The position numbers and the translations under genes are program-made. DNA of 64,000 bases from an uncultured Bryobacteraceae bacterium (lineage in GTDB: Bacteria; Acidobacteriota; Terriglobia; Bryobacterales; Bryobacteraceae), in assembly GCA_937920635.1 (NCBI GenBank), contig CAKZUE010000021.1, positions 1 to 64,000 of the forward strand. The letters are read 5' to 3'. Under the pieces are notes generated by a model. The model made no database searches and was not told where the DNA came from. It saw only the letters and a program-made list of their open reading frames with translations. This document shows, in pieces, positions 1 through 9,369 of the stretch (positions within the stretch are counted from its first letter, which is position 1; every line of letters starts with the position of its first letter).

Positions 1-84
1 GCGCCGGAGGGAAGAGGCGGGCGGTCTGAGAGGTTGATGTTGGATTCGGGAAAGAGTCTGCATCGACCTTCAGGAGGCTGCCGC

Positions 85-1254
85 CACGAATCGGGTAAGC
101 AGCATTTTCGCCCAGTTGTTGCCATTCATCCCGCGGGCCGAGTTCGCTTCTCGCCGTGCACGAGCACAACGCCGGGCGCCACGCGCGCGGCTTCCCCTGC
201 TGGACCCGAGCTGGTGGCGATGCTGTTCTGTCGCCTGGGGCGCGCGCAGTCGCTCGGCGAGATTGAGGGAGGGCTGGCAGCCAGCGAGGGCAAGCTGCAA
301 CACCTGGGCGTGAAGACGCCGCCAAAGCGCTCGACTTGTGGCTACGCCAACGCTCACCGGCCCTGGCAGGTGTTTCAGACGGTGTTCACTCGCCTCTACG
401 GGCGGTTCTCGGCCGAGACCTGGCGACATGGCCGGCGCTGATTCCGCCACAAGCTGCTCCAGCCTGGTCGCGACGCTGATTCCGCTCTGCATCGGCCTGT
501 TTGACTGGGCTTGAATCCCGGCGCAGCCAGAGGGCGGTGCAGCTGCATCGGGTGCTGGATCACGACGGCTGGCTGCCGCAGTTCGCCGGGGTCACGCCGG
601 GCAAGACGGCTGGCATCGAGGTGGCGCGCACGCTTCGGTTCGAGCCCGGGACGCTGCTGGTGTTGGACCGCGGCTATCAGGATTCCGCGTGGTGGATGGA
701 GCTGAGGCGGCGGGGCGTGCCCTTCCTCACGCGGATCGAAGACAACGCCGAGTATGGAGTGGTCGAGCAGCGGCCGGCGCGCCCGCCCGCGCGGCATGGT
801 GCGGGACGAGGTCCTCCTGCTGGTGCGGCTCGAGCAGCGGCAGAAGCCGGAGGCGCTGATGCGGCGGATCGAGGTGGAGGGAGAGGACGGCGGGACGGTC
901 GTATTCGTCACCAACCACCTGAGGCGTTCGGCGGCGACAGTGGCGGCGGTGTACCGCGGGCGGTGGCAGATCGAGCTGCTGTTGAAAGCGCTGAAGCAGA
1001 CGCTGCGGATCAAGACGTTTCCAGGCACAAGCGCCAATGCGGTGCTGATCCAGATTTGGACAGCATGGAGTGCGATGCTGCTGGTGAGATGCCTGCAGAT
1101 GCGCAGCCGGCACGGATGGAACTTGTCGAATCTGGCGGCGCTGCTGAGGCAGCAGCTGTTTGTCTACCGGGACTTCGAGCGGTGGCTGGATCACCTGTCT
1201 GAGCCGCCGCCACAGCCGCCCGGGGCCGAGCCACTGGCGTTTGAGTGGATCTGA
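85..1254 (+). pseudogene. IS4-family (DDE) transposase, disrupted by several frameshifts
   Basis: Transposase-like segments lie in different frames: 'VAMLFCRLGRAQSLGEIEGGLAASEGKLQHLGV' and 'YANAHRPWQVFQTVF' (frame of ORF 34..441), 'AVQLHRVLDHDGWLPQFAGVTPGK...LLVLDRGYQDSAWW' (ORF 501..1202), and 'YRGRWQIELLLKALKQTLRIKTFPGTSANAVLIQIWTA' (ORF 754..1254), the IS4 Y-(2)-R-(3)-E-(6)-K region. No single ORF spans the gene. 5' limit uncertain. Confidence 0.85.
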
Positions 1255-1825
1255 TTTGGACAGCAAACGGGATTTGCCTCGGGCGGTCTGGTTTGAAAGT
1301 ATCGCCCGGACCATCAGCTAAGGCCTTTGCATTCAGTCCGTCTTAAAGCCGCCAGAGGCTGAATTGGACAACAGTGGCGCGTCACAGAGAAAATCTTACA
1401 TGCTTGCGGCTGTGTTCTCAGCTGATCTCATATGCACTCCCGTAGTTTCTGTCAGGAGTGTTTGCACGTCGGCAGCGAAAAATGCTCAGAGAAAGGCCTG
1501 GGCGTCTGGCTGGCAAAAACCTAATGTGACCAGGTCAGGCGGGTGGATGGCCTGGAAGCGATATTCCCTCAGGCGAACTGCCTTCGGCGCGTGAATCTCA
1601 CCACCGGCACCGGTGTGAAGACACTGACCACAGAAGGCCGCCGAGACCGCCCGCCGCCGGCGGGTCCGGAGGCGGCTCTTCACCCTGGAGAGCAAACGGT
1701 CGGGACCGGTAACCTGCGGCGCGGCGGGCTGCGCCGTTGCCAAGTGGCATATCAATTCCTTTTCTTCCCGGGCGAGGATGCGATAGAGTATGTGCCAGCA
1801 GGAGTCCAAAGGAGTCATCCCAGCC

Positions 1826-3133
1826 ATGAACCGCCGCTATTTTCTGATGAGCGCCGCCGCCGGCACCGCCTCGCGCGTTGCGGCGCTGGCGAGCGCCAAC
1901 GACACGATCCGCGTGGCCGTCGTCGGCCTGCGCGGGCAGGGCAACAGCCACATCCGCGCCTACCAGAGAATGCCCAACGTGCAAATCGCCGCGCTGGTTG
2001 ATGTTGATGAATCGATTCTCGACCGCCGCCTGGGCGAGGTGGAGAAGGAAACGGGCAGGAAGCCGGACCGCTACGTCGACATCCGGAAGATGCTCGAGGA
2101 CGAGTCGATCGACTGCGTGTCGATCGCCACGCCGAACCACAATCACACGCTTCAGACGATCTGGTCGCTCCAGGCGGGCAAGCATGTCTACATTGAGAAG
2201 CCATGCTCGCATAATATTTTCGAATCGCGTCAGATCGTGGCCGCGGCGAAGAAGCATGGCAAGTGCGTGCAGCACGGTGTGCAGGCCCATTCGACGGAAG
2301 GCCTTCAGGAGGCCAAGAAGCAGATCGATGAGGGCATCATCGGCGACGTTTACATGGCGCGCGGGCTGTGCTTCAAGTGGCGCGACACGATCGGCCGCGC
2401 CAAGGAAGAGCCTGTGCCCGCGGGCGTGCACTATGACCTGTGGCTCGGCCCCGCGCCCGAGAGGCCTTTCACGCGGAACCGGTTCCATTACAACTGGCAC
2501 TGGTTCTGGGACTACGGCAACGGCGACTTCGGCAACCAGGGCATCCATGAAGTCGACATCTGCCGCTGGCTGCTCGACGTGAAGCTTCCCACCCAAGTCA
2601 GCGCCATGGGCGGGCACTTCATGTTCGACGACGACCAGGAGACGCCGAACGTGCTGGTGGCGACCTACGAGTTCGACGTTGCGGGCAAGAAGAAGTTCAT
2701 GAGCTTCGAGGTGCGCCACTGGATGACGAACAACGAAGCCGGCATTGGCGAACGGCCTGGCGGCGGCGGAGGCGGCAACACGGTCGGCAATATCTTCTAC
2801 GGGTCGAAAGGCTACATGGCCATCGACGGCTACGACACCTACAAGGTGTTCCTTGGGAGGAAGGCGGAGCCGGGCCCGTCAAAAAAGGCAGGCGGCTCGC
2901 ACCACGCCAACTTCATAGAAGCCGTGCGCGCGGGCAAACCCGAGATGCTGAACGGGCAGATCGAGGAGGGCGCCATCAGTTGCACGCTGATGCACCTGGC
3001 CAACATCAGCTACCGCGTGGGGCGCAGCCTGAAGATCGATCCCCGGACGGGCGACATCCTCGGCGACGCTGAAGCCACCGCGCTGATGAAGCGGCAGTAC
3101 CGGAAACCCTTCGTGGTGCCGGACAAGGTCTAA
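1826..3133 (+). CDS. Gfo/Idh/MocA family oxidoreductase with Tat-type signal peptide
   Basis: MNRRYFLMSAAAG signal followed by Rossmann motif 'IRVAVVGLRGQGNSHIRAYQRMPNVQIAALVDVDE' and 'YIEKPCSHN' typical of GFO_IDH_MocA. Start set at the internal ATG (1826) rather than ORF start 1790. Confidence 0.88.
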   Translation: MNRRYFLMSAAAGTASRVAALASANDTIRVAVVGLRGQGNSHIRAYQRMPNVQIAALVDVDESILDRRLGEVEKETGRKPDRYVDIRKMLEDESIDCVSIATPNHNHTLQTIWSLQAGKHVYIEKPCSHNIFESRQIVAAAKKHGKCVQHGVQAHSTEGLQEAKKQIDEGIIGDVYMARGLCFKWRDTIGRAKEEPVPAGVHYDLWLGPAPERPFTRNRFHYNWHWFWDYGNGDFGNQGIHEVDICRWLLDVKLPTQVSAMGGHFMFDDDQETPNVLVATYEFDVAGKKKFMSFEVRHWMTNNEAGIGERPGGGGGGNTVGNIFYGSKGYMAIDGYDTYKVFLGRKAEPGPSKKAGGSHHANFIEAVRAGKPEMLNGQIEEGAISCTLMHLANISYRVGRSLKIDPRTGDILGDAEATALMKRQYRKPFVVPDKV

Positions 3134-3160
3134 CCGGCGCAGCGCTGTAGTGTGAATCGT

Positions 3161-3200
3161 GCCGGGCGGCGCGGCTGAAGCGCGCCGTCCGGCGTTTTTC
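3161..3200 (+). terminator. Rho-independent terminator downstream of the Gfo/Idh gene
   Basis: 13-bp stem gccgggcggcgcg / cgcgccgtccggc (one G-U) with 7-nt loop, followed by gtttttcgttt; 27 nt after the stop codon. Confidence 0.8.
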
Positions 3201-3322
3201 GTTTGTCCAGGTGCGGCCGTACGGAAAGGACGCGCCCGCATCCGGCGCGGGCCAGGCCGGTGCGATGGCTTCCTCCCACAAAAACCATGCCTATGAGGGA
3301 CGAGGGCTGCAAGATCTGATGG

Positions 3323-3930
3323 ATGCAGGCGCGCGCTTGGTTGCTGGCTCGCTCTGTTGCTGCTGGCGCTGGCGGCAGGCGCCGGGCAGCCGCGGTTCAA
3401 AGAGCATGAAAAGCGTGTGCGGCAGGTGGTTTCCGTCCCCTCTCTGGCGGCGTTTTGGGACTTCACGCTCCGCGCGGACGGGCAGGGCGGCCGGTTTCTG
3501 GCGCGCCGCGGAAATGCGCCGGCCGGCTGGCCGCTCGACGCGGTGAATTATGTGCGCCAATACTGGGCCGAAGGGCGCGAAGCTGCCTATGAAGATATTC
3601 CTCTTCTTGGCCACGGCCCCTTTGGCAATGTGGTGTATTTTCGGAAAGAAACGCATCCGAATTTCCGCCGCACGCTGTCGCTTCCCCGCGACGCATTTCA
3701 CGGCTCGGCGATCGATGTCGGGGGGCCGGGCCAGCCGGTCTCCATGGTGGTGTGGATGATCCGCGAAGACGGCGCCCACGCCATCGCCGGCATCTGGCAT
3801 GAGTGAACAGACTTGAAAGACCGCTCGAAGCCCGCTGCGGTGGTGCAGCCCGGACGCCGGCAGTACGCGCTGTTTGCAGGCCTCGCCGCAAACAGCGGCG
3901 CTGCCGCGTGGTGCGGTTTGAGGATGCGGT
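3323..3930 (+). pseudogene. Decayed exported hypothetical protein (probable 5' frameshift, in-frame TGA, lost 3' end)
   Basis: ORF 3357..3806 has protein-like composition ('FWDFTLRADGQGGRFLARRGNAPAGWPLDAVNYVRQYW...'). It lacks a good start but an in-phase signal-peptide-like segment lies in frame 2 (MQARAWLLARS...). After the TGA at 3804-3806 the same frame continues 'TDLKDRSKPAAVVQPGRRQYALFAGLAANSGAAA' before becoming low complexity. Confidence 0.55.
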
Positions 3931-4084
3931 GTTGGTGGTGGCTGGGGCCCAATTGGGCCGCTTGGTCGCGCCGTTGGCGCTCCCGCGCGGCTCGGATGCG
4001 GCTTTGGCGCTGCCGCGCGGTGCGGCTGTTTATGCGGGGCTGTGTCGGTGTTATCCGGTTTCGCGAATCTGTTAGCATGCCCGC

Positions 4085-5590
4085 ATGAACCGAAGAGGTT
4101 TTCTTGGCGCCGGCCTGACGGCTGCGGGCTTCGCCGCCGAGCCGCCGTTTCCCAAGCGCAACATCGTGCTGTTTGTCGCCGACGATCACTCCCCGGACAT
4201 GGGCTGTTACGGCAACAACGTGATCCGCACGCCCAACATGGACCGCCTGGCCAGGGAGGGAACCCGCTTTTCGCACGCCTTCTGCACCACCGCAAGCTGT
4301 TCGGCCAGCCGTTCCGTGATCCTCACCGGCCTGCACAACCACGCCAACGGGCAGTACGGGCACCAGCACCACTACCACAAGTTCAGCAGCTTCGACAACA
4401 TCGTTTCGCTGCCCGTGTACCTGCACCATGCCGGCTACCGCACGGCGCGCTGCGGCAAGTACCACGTGGCGCCGGAGGCGGTCTACCCGTTCGGCAACAT
4501 GATCGCAGGACCCGGCCGCAACCCTGTCCAGATGGCGGAGAACTGCCGCGGCTTCATAGAACAAAACTCCGACAGGCCGTTTTTTCTCTATTTCTGCACC
4601 GACGACCCCCACCGCTCCGGCAGCTTCGCCGACGAGCTGCCGCACAGGCCCAACCGATTCGGCAACCCCGCTCCCGGCGCGCCGGGCTACAGGGGCGTGA
4701 CGGAATCGAGTTACGACCCGCGCGAGGTCCGCGTGCCGGGCTTCCTGCCCGACACGCCGGCTGCGCGGGCTGAGCTCGCCCAGTATTACCAGTCGATCTC
4801 GCGCATCGACCAGGGCGTCGGCCGGCTGACGCAGATCCTGCGCGAGAGCGGCAAGCTGGACGACACGCTTTTCCTCTACATTTCCGACCACGGCATCGCC
4901 ATGCCCAACGCCAAGACAACGCTCTATGAAGGCGGAATGCTTTCCCCGTGCGTCATGCGGGATCCGTATGCCGCGGCGCGCGGCGTCGTCAACAACGCGA
5001 TGATCAGTTGGACCGATTTGACACCCACAATCCTCGACTTTGCGGGTGTGCTCGACCGCGAAACCGGAACGGTGAAAAAAGAAATTCTGGACCGGATCCC
5101 GCCCAATAAAGCCCGCAGCGACCCGCAGACGACGCAGGACGTGCGGCGGGGCGGATTTCACGGGCGCTCGTTCTTATCGCTGGCGGGCCAGGAGTCGGGG
5201 CAGGGCTGGGACGCCGTCTACGCCTCGCACACGTTTCACGAAATCCAGATGTACTATCCCATGCGCGTGGTGCGCGAGCGGCGCTACAAGCTGATCTGGA
5301 ACATCGCCCACCGGCTGCCCTTTCCCTTCGCCAGCGACCTGTGGGCCTCGCCCACCTGGCAGGCGCAGTACCGGCAGGGCATGGACGCGCCGTACGGTCC
5401 ACGCGCGGTGCGGGACTACATCTACCGCGCACAGTTCGAGCTCTTCGATCTCGAAAACGATCCCTTTGAGCGCCATAATCTCGCGGAAAACCCGAAATAT
5501 GCCGCCCTGCTGGGGGAAATGAAGGACAAATTGCGGGCGTTCCAGAAGCGCACCGCCGATCCGTGGATTCTGAAGTGGGAATACGAATAG
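4085..5590 (+). CDS. Sulfatase (arylsulfatase / N-sulfoglucosamine sulfohydrolase-like), Tat signal
   Basis: MNRRGFLGAGLTAAG signal; 'NIVLFVADDHSPDMGCYGNNVIRTPNMDRLAREGTRFSHAFCTTASCSASRSVILTG' contains the sulfatase C-x-[AP]-x-R formylglycine motif (CSASR); 'ISDHG' metal site. Confidence 0.9.
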   Translation: MNRRGFLGAGLTAAGFAAEPPFPKRNIVLFVADDHSPDMGCYGNNVIRTPNMDRLAREGTRFSHAFCTTASCSASRSVILTGLHNHANGQYGHQHHYHKFSSFDNIVSLPVYLHHAGYRTARCGKYHVAPEAVYPFGNMIAGPGRNPVQMAENCRGFIEQNSDRPFFLYFCTDDPHRSGSFADELPHRPNRFGNPAPGAPGYRGVTESSYDPREVRVPGFLPDTPAARAELAQYYQSISRIDQGVGRLTQILRESGKLDDTLFLYISDHGIAMPNAKTTLYEGGMLSPCVMRDPYAAARGVVNNAMISWTDLTPTILDFAGVLDRETGTVKKEILDRIPPNKARSDPQTTQDVRRGGFHGRSFLSLAGQESGQGWDAVYASHTFHEIQMYYPMRVVRERRYKLIWNIAHRLPFPFASDLWASPTWQAQYRQGMDAPYGPRAVRDYIYRAQFELFDLENDPFERHNLAENPKYAALLGEMKDKLRAFQKRTADPWILKWEYE

Positions 5591-6043
5591 GCGGCACTGG
5601 CGGTCCGTGGCGCGGCGCGGGGTTCGGCCAGTTTCTGGAGGAGTGGCTCTTCAGCTTTTTTCAAGTGAAAATCATCGAACCACGCGGCGCAGGGCTCTCT
5701 CTAAAAAAACGATATGGCACTGCGGCGCGCCGTGCGGGGTCAAATCCTGATCTTGGCGCGGGATGAACGAGCGGTTGTTTTCACAATAACGTCACACAGG
5801 GCGGGGAGAGTGGCGGGAGTGCGGTTCCCATCGACAAGGCTCTGCGCCGTGATGAAGTGCGGACGCACGGGTCCAAGGCAGGACTGTTCCCGATCCACTG
5901 TTTTCAGTTGCGGCAGCCGGCGGAAAAGCTTCCACGCGGGGAGCGGGAAATCACCCGGATCGATGGCGTAAACCTTCCGGCGAAGCCGCCGTCTAGGAAG
6001 CGAGGCTCTCCAGGATGGGGCTGCCGGAAGGAGACGAAGCGAT

Positions 6044-8650
6044 ATGCCGGGAACGAGGGCGCCGAGGAAATTCATTGGCAGGACGGCGGTTCTGAGCAGC
6101 GCCGCCGTGAGTGTGTTGGTGCTGGCGTGCGCCACGCAAGCGAGGGGTTTTATGAAACCCGCCGAAGCGTGGGGGCAGACTTTTTTTGCCCGGGCGGGCA
6201 GTCCGGGCGAGGGGCGGCTCGCTGATAGTGAAGGAGGCGCCAGCCTTGCGGATCGGGCGGCGCAGCGCGGCTTGCGGAGGCGGAGGGAGGAGCCGACTTC
6301 TCCGAAGGTCTCCGTGCGTCCCGGACCGGCGGGCGGCCTGCTGCGGGCCACGACCACGCACGACGGGCTCGAGCGTGTCTATTACATCCATTTTCCGCGT
6401 AATTCCCAGAGGAAAACCCCAAAGCCGGCGGTTCTGATTCTGCACGGGGGAGGCGGGGCGGATGCGCCGACCATGGCGTCGCGCACAGGCATGAACGAGA
6501 TCGCCGACCGCGAGAACTTCCTGGCGGTCTATCCACAGGGGATCGATGGCCAGTGGAATGACGGGAGGGGCAAGACCTTCCGGCGCGCGAAAGACAATAC
6601 GCAAATCGACGATGTCGGCTTTCTTCGTGCGGTCATCGAGCGTTTGACGGCCGAGCACGCTGCCGATCCGGACCGCATCTATGTCATGGGGTTGTCCAAT
6701 GGCGGCATGATGACCCACCGTCTCGGGATCGAACTCGGCCAGCGTCTGGCAGGGATTGCCGCCATCATCGCCAACCTGCCGGTGAATCTGGCGGCGCAGC
6801 GGCCGGCCGATAGCCCCGCGGTGCTGATCATGAACGGCACGGCGGACCCCATGATGCCGTGGAACGGGGGGCCGGTCCGCGTTTTAGGGCAGGAATATGG
6901 CGAGGTTTTGTCGACGAATGAGACGGTTCTCTTCTGGACGCGGGCGGCGCAGCTTCCTTCAAAACCGAAGACTGAAAAAATCGAGGACCGAAACAAGAGG
7001 GACGGTTCCACGGTGGAGGTGGATACATTTTCTGCGGCGGGAAATCCCAGGGAGGTGATCCTGTACCGGATTGTGGGCGGCGGGCACCAATTGCCCGGCG
7101 GCAATACGCCCGACCGGCCGCAATTGCTCGGCCCGAAGAACATGGACATCCACGGATCGGAGGAAGCCTGGGCCTTCTTCCGGCGGCACCGGCTGCAAGA
7201 CCGGCATGGCGCCAACGCCCTGCCGTCCGGGGCTGCCGTTCCGGCCCCCCGGGGTGCGGAAGGACCGGCATCTTCGCCCATGGTTCACACGGCCCTGGCG
7301 GGATTGGATCCGTCCATGCCGTTTTTGCGCCGAAGCGGAACTGCTGCCCGCGCCGCCACGGCGCCTTGGCGCCCGCAAGTGAAACAGGTCGGTGATCCGG
7401 CGGTGAGTTATCTGAACGTGGAGATGACGGGCGATGGGCGCTACATGGTCTGGTTCGAGGGCACAGCGGGCGGTTCCGACGCGGGAATCGTCTGGCACTG
7501 CGGCATCGACCCCTCCACCGGGGATCTGATTCCGCCCGATGGACGCGGTTTTCGGGCGTTTGAATCCACGTCGTGGGCCAGGGCCAACCCCGGCCTGGAC
7601 TCCTTGGGGGTTTATTATGTCGGGGCTGACCGGCAGGGGAGGCTGATCCTGGTGCGCCCAGAGGGGCCGGCGCAGGGCAGGGTCTCCGCTCTGCCCATAC
7701 CCGCCGATCCCTTGCGGCGCGCCATCTATCCCACCGTGCTGCCGGATCGCAGGGGCGGGGCCGTTCTCTTTATCCGGAACGAGAAGAACCCCGGCGCAGG
7801 CACCAGAGCCAATGGCAACTCGTGGGTGGAGCTGCAATGGGCGAGCCTCTCCAACCCCGGTCCAGTGCAGGTTGTGGAGCGGCAGCCGACCCCACCTTTT
7901 GGCTTCGCCCCCATGGATACCGGCTTCGTGCGATGGATGCGCCACCGCATGATCATGACCTTCGGCGGGAACTCCCCTGGCGGCCGCAAAGTGAAGGTGC
8001 GGGGTTACGACGCGGACAATCCCCGGTCGGGCGCCTTCGATCTGATCGATAACGGCCACACCCATATTGATCCATATCCGGCCCTGTTCGGCGGCTACGA
8101 ATACATCTTTGCCGGCATCGACGCCACGGCCGAGAGTTTTGTCTACCGCCGTCCCGCGCACAGCCCCGCCAGTGCTCCCTTTGAACTGCTTCACCGCCTC
8201 ACGCCTCCTGAGAGTTCCCTGCGCCAGCCGAGCCTCGCCCAGTCGCACGAGCCGTTTGAAATCCTCGGGCGGCTGTTCACGGTCTATCAGGTGAATGACC
8301 AGGGGCGGGGGTTCTTTGACACCACGTTCCAGAACAATGGCGAAATCTGGCTGGCTGACCTGACCGCCCAGCCTCCGCGCCAATGGCGGATTGCGCCTGA
8401 GGTTTCCGGGCCAGCCGCCGAGCCTGAGCCTCTGGTCACGCCCTTCGGCGCGTGGGTGTTCTACAATCGGCCCCTGCAGAATTCCTCGGGTGCCGGCGGG
8501 GATGAGGACAGGCGGAGGAGCCCGGTGCGAGGCCCCCGCCCCTTGGGGAGGCTGCGGGGAGAACGGGTTCAGGCGGACATGGATGTGCCCTCGCAGTCGA
8601 TGCGGTTCGGACTGTTCCGGGCGGATTTGCCGCCGGAAGCGGTTCGTTGA
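6044..8650 (+). CDS. PHB depolymerase/LpqC-like alpha/beta-hydrolase with a long C-terminal extension of unknown function
   Basis: 'AVLILHGGGGADAPTM...NFLAVYPQGIDGQWNDGRG...DDVGFLRAVIERL...DRIYVMGLSNGGMMTHRL' (GxSxG-type nucleophile elbow) in the N-terminal half; about 450 aa after residue ~410 resemble a repetitive WD40/TolB-like region. Start codon uncertain. Confidence 0.75.
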   Translation: MPGTRAPRKFIGRTAVLSSAAVSVLVLACATQARGFMKPAEAWGQTFFARAGSPGEGRLADSEGGASLADRAAQRGLRRRREEPTSPKVSVRPGPAGGLLRATTTHDGLERVYYIHFPRNSQRKTPKPAVLILHGGGGADAPTMASRTGMNEIADRENFLAVYPQGIDGQWNDGRGKTFRRAKDNTQIDDVGFLRAVIERLTAEHAADPDRIYVMGLSNGGMMTHRLGIELGQRLAGIAAIIANLPVNLAAQRPADSPAVLIMNGTADPMMPWNGGPVRVLGQEYGEVLSTNETVLFWTRAAQLPSKPKTEKIEDRNKRDGSTVEVDTFSAAGNPREVILYRIVGGGHQLPGGNTPDRPQLLGPKNMDIHGSEEAWAFFRRHRLQDRHGANALPSGAAVPAPRGAEGPASSPMVHTALAGLDPSMPFLRRSGTAARAATAPWRPQVKQVGDPAVSYLNVEMTGDGRYMVWFEGTAGGSDAGIVWHCGIDPSTGDLIPPDGRGFRAFESTSWARANPGLDSLGVYYVGADRQGRLILVRPEGPAQGRVSALPIPADPLRRAIYPTVLPDRRGGAVLFIRNEKNPGAGTRANGNSWVELQWASLSNPGPVQVVERQPTPPFGFAPMDTGFVRWMRHRMIMTFGGNSPGGRKVKVRGYDADNPRSGAFDLIDNGHTHIDPYPALFGGYEYIFAGIDATAESFVYRRPAHSPASAPFELLHRLTPPESSLRQPSLAQSHEPFEILGRLFTVYQVNDQGRGFFDTTFQNNGEIWLADLTAQPPRQWRIAPEVSGPAAEPEPLVTPFGAWVFYNRPLQNSSGAGGDEDRRRSPVRGPRPLGRLRGERVQADMDVPSQSMRFGLFRADLPPEAVR

Positions 8651-8657
8651 TCCCGGC

Positions 8658-8695
8658 GGGAAAAAGGGGACAGGAACACAATTCCCCTTTTCCCC
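8658..8695. repeat. REP-like or terminator-like inverted repeat
   Basis: gggaaaaagggga-caggaacacaa-ttccccttttcccc; near-perfect stem 8 nt after the preceding stop codon, no terminal T tract. Confidence 0.5.
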
Positions 8696-9138
8696 ACCCC
8701 GCCCCGGCAAAGGGCCGAGCCTACGGCGGCGCCGAAGGCCCGCGAGACCGAGCCACGATGAGCCTGCGGGCGACCAGCAGGGATGAAAACCGGCCGGGTC
8801 CTCCCTTCCTGCCTCGTGCGTCGAGCAGTCGGAGTCAGCAATCCTCGCGCAATCACTTGCGGGGTGATTCCCAAGGAGGGGGCCCGGGGGCAGGCTGTTT
8901 CAAGGCTTGAGCTGAGCGCGGCTCTCGTGCCGGCCCTGGAGGGCGGGTTCTAGTGCCGTGCGGGCGGCTGCATGGTCGACTGCGGCCGCAGACTTCACAG
9001 ATGCCTCATGCTCCTGGCCTCGGTCCAATTTTCGTTGCCAGGGCCACCTGGATTGCGGCTGTCGAGGTGTGCCAAGGGCGTATCGGCTCGCCTGTAACAT
9101 GAAGTCTGGCGATGGGTTGTGGGCCAAGGGAGAAAAAT

Positions 9139-9208
9139 GGCCGACTGCCGGAGGAGGAAGCAGTCGGCCTGTGTTGGAGGAGGAGATACTTCAGATATCT
9201 CTGCCTCC
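9139..9208 (+). promoter_or_regulatory. Tandem hairpins with GGA-rich segments upstream of the membrane protein/Tad operon
   Basis: Hairpin 1: ggccgactgc-cggaggaggaa-gcagtcggcc (perfect 10 bp, loop CGGAGGAGGAA). Hairpin 2: ggagg..gagata-cttcaga-tatctc..cctcc (9176-9208). Confidence 0.35.
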
Positions 9209-9369
9209 TATTGTGCCCCGGCGACCGTCTGGACGCAAGAGGGAACCGAGTGTCCCAGAACATTATTTTCTTGTCATCGAGCTTCCATCACCCCTCGGGC
9301 GGGGGCAGAACCGGGTTTGAGGCGCCGTGCCGACATTTTTAGCGAGTGCCCTAAACGCCCGCGCGCCCC

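Noticed and set aside
1364-1827. Small ORFs on both strands between the transposase and Gfo/Idh gene
   Set aside because: No motif, signal peptide or SD; likely intergenic or transposon-derived debris.
3804-3806. In-frame TGA as selenocysteine
   Set aside because: No visible SECIS-like structure and other signs of decay nearby; pseudogene is simpler. Kept only as a checkable alternative.
5740-6357. Minus-strand ORF (205 aa) containing 'KVYAIDPGDF'
   Set aside because: Briefly resembles the end of a DUF4143/AAA protein, but no other motif supports it and it overlaps the start of the plus-strand esterase.
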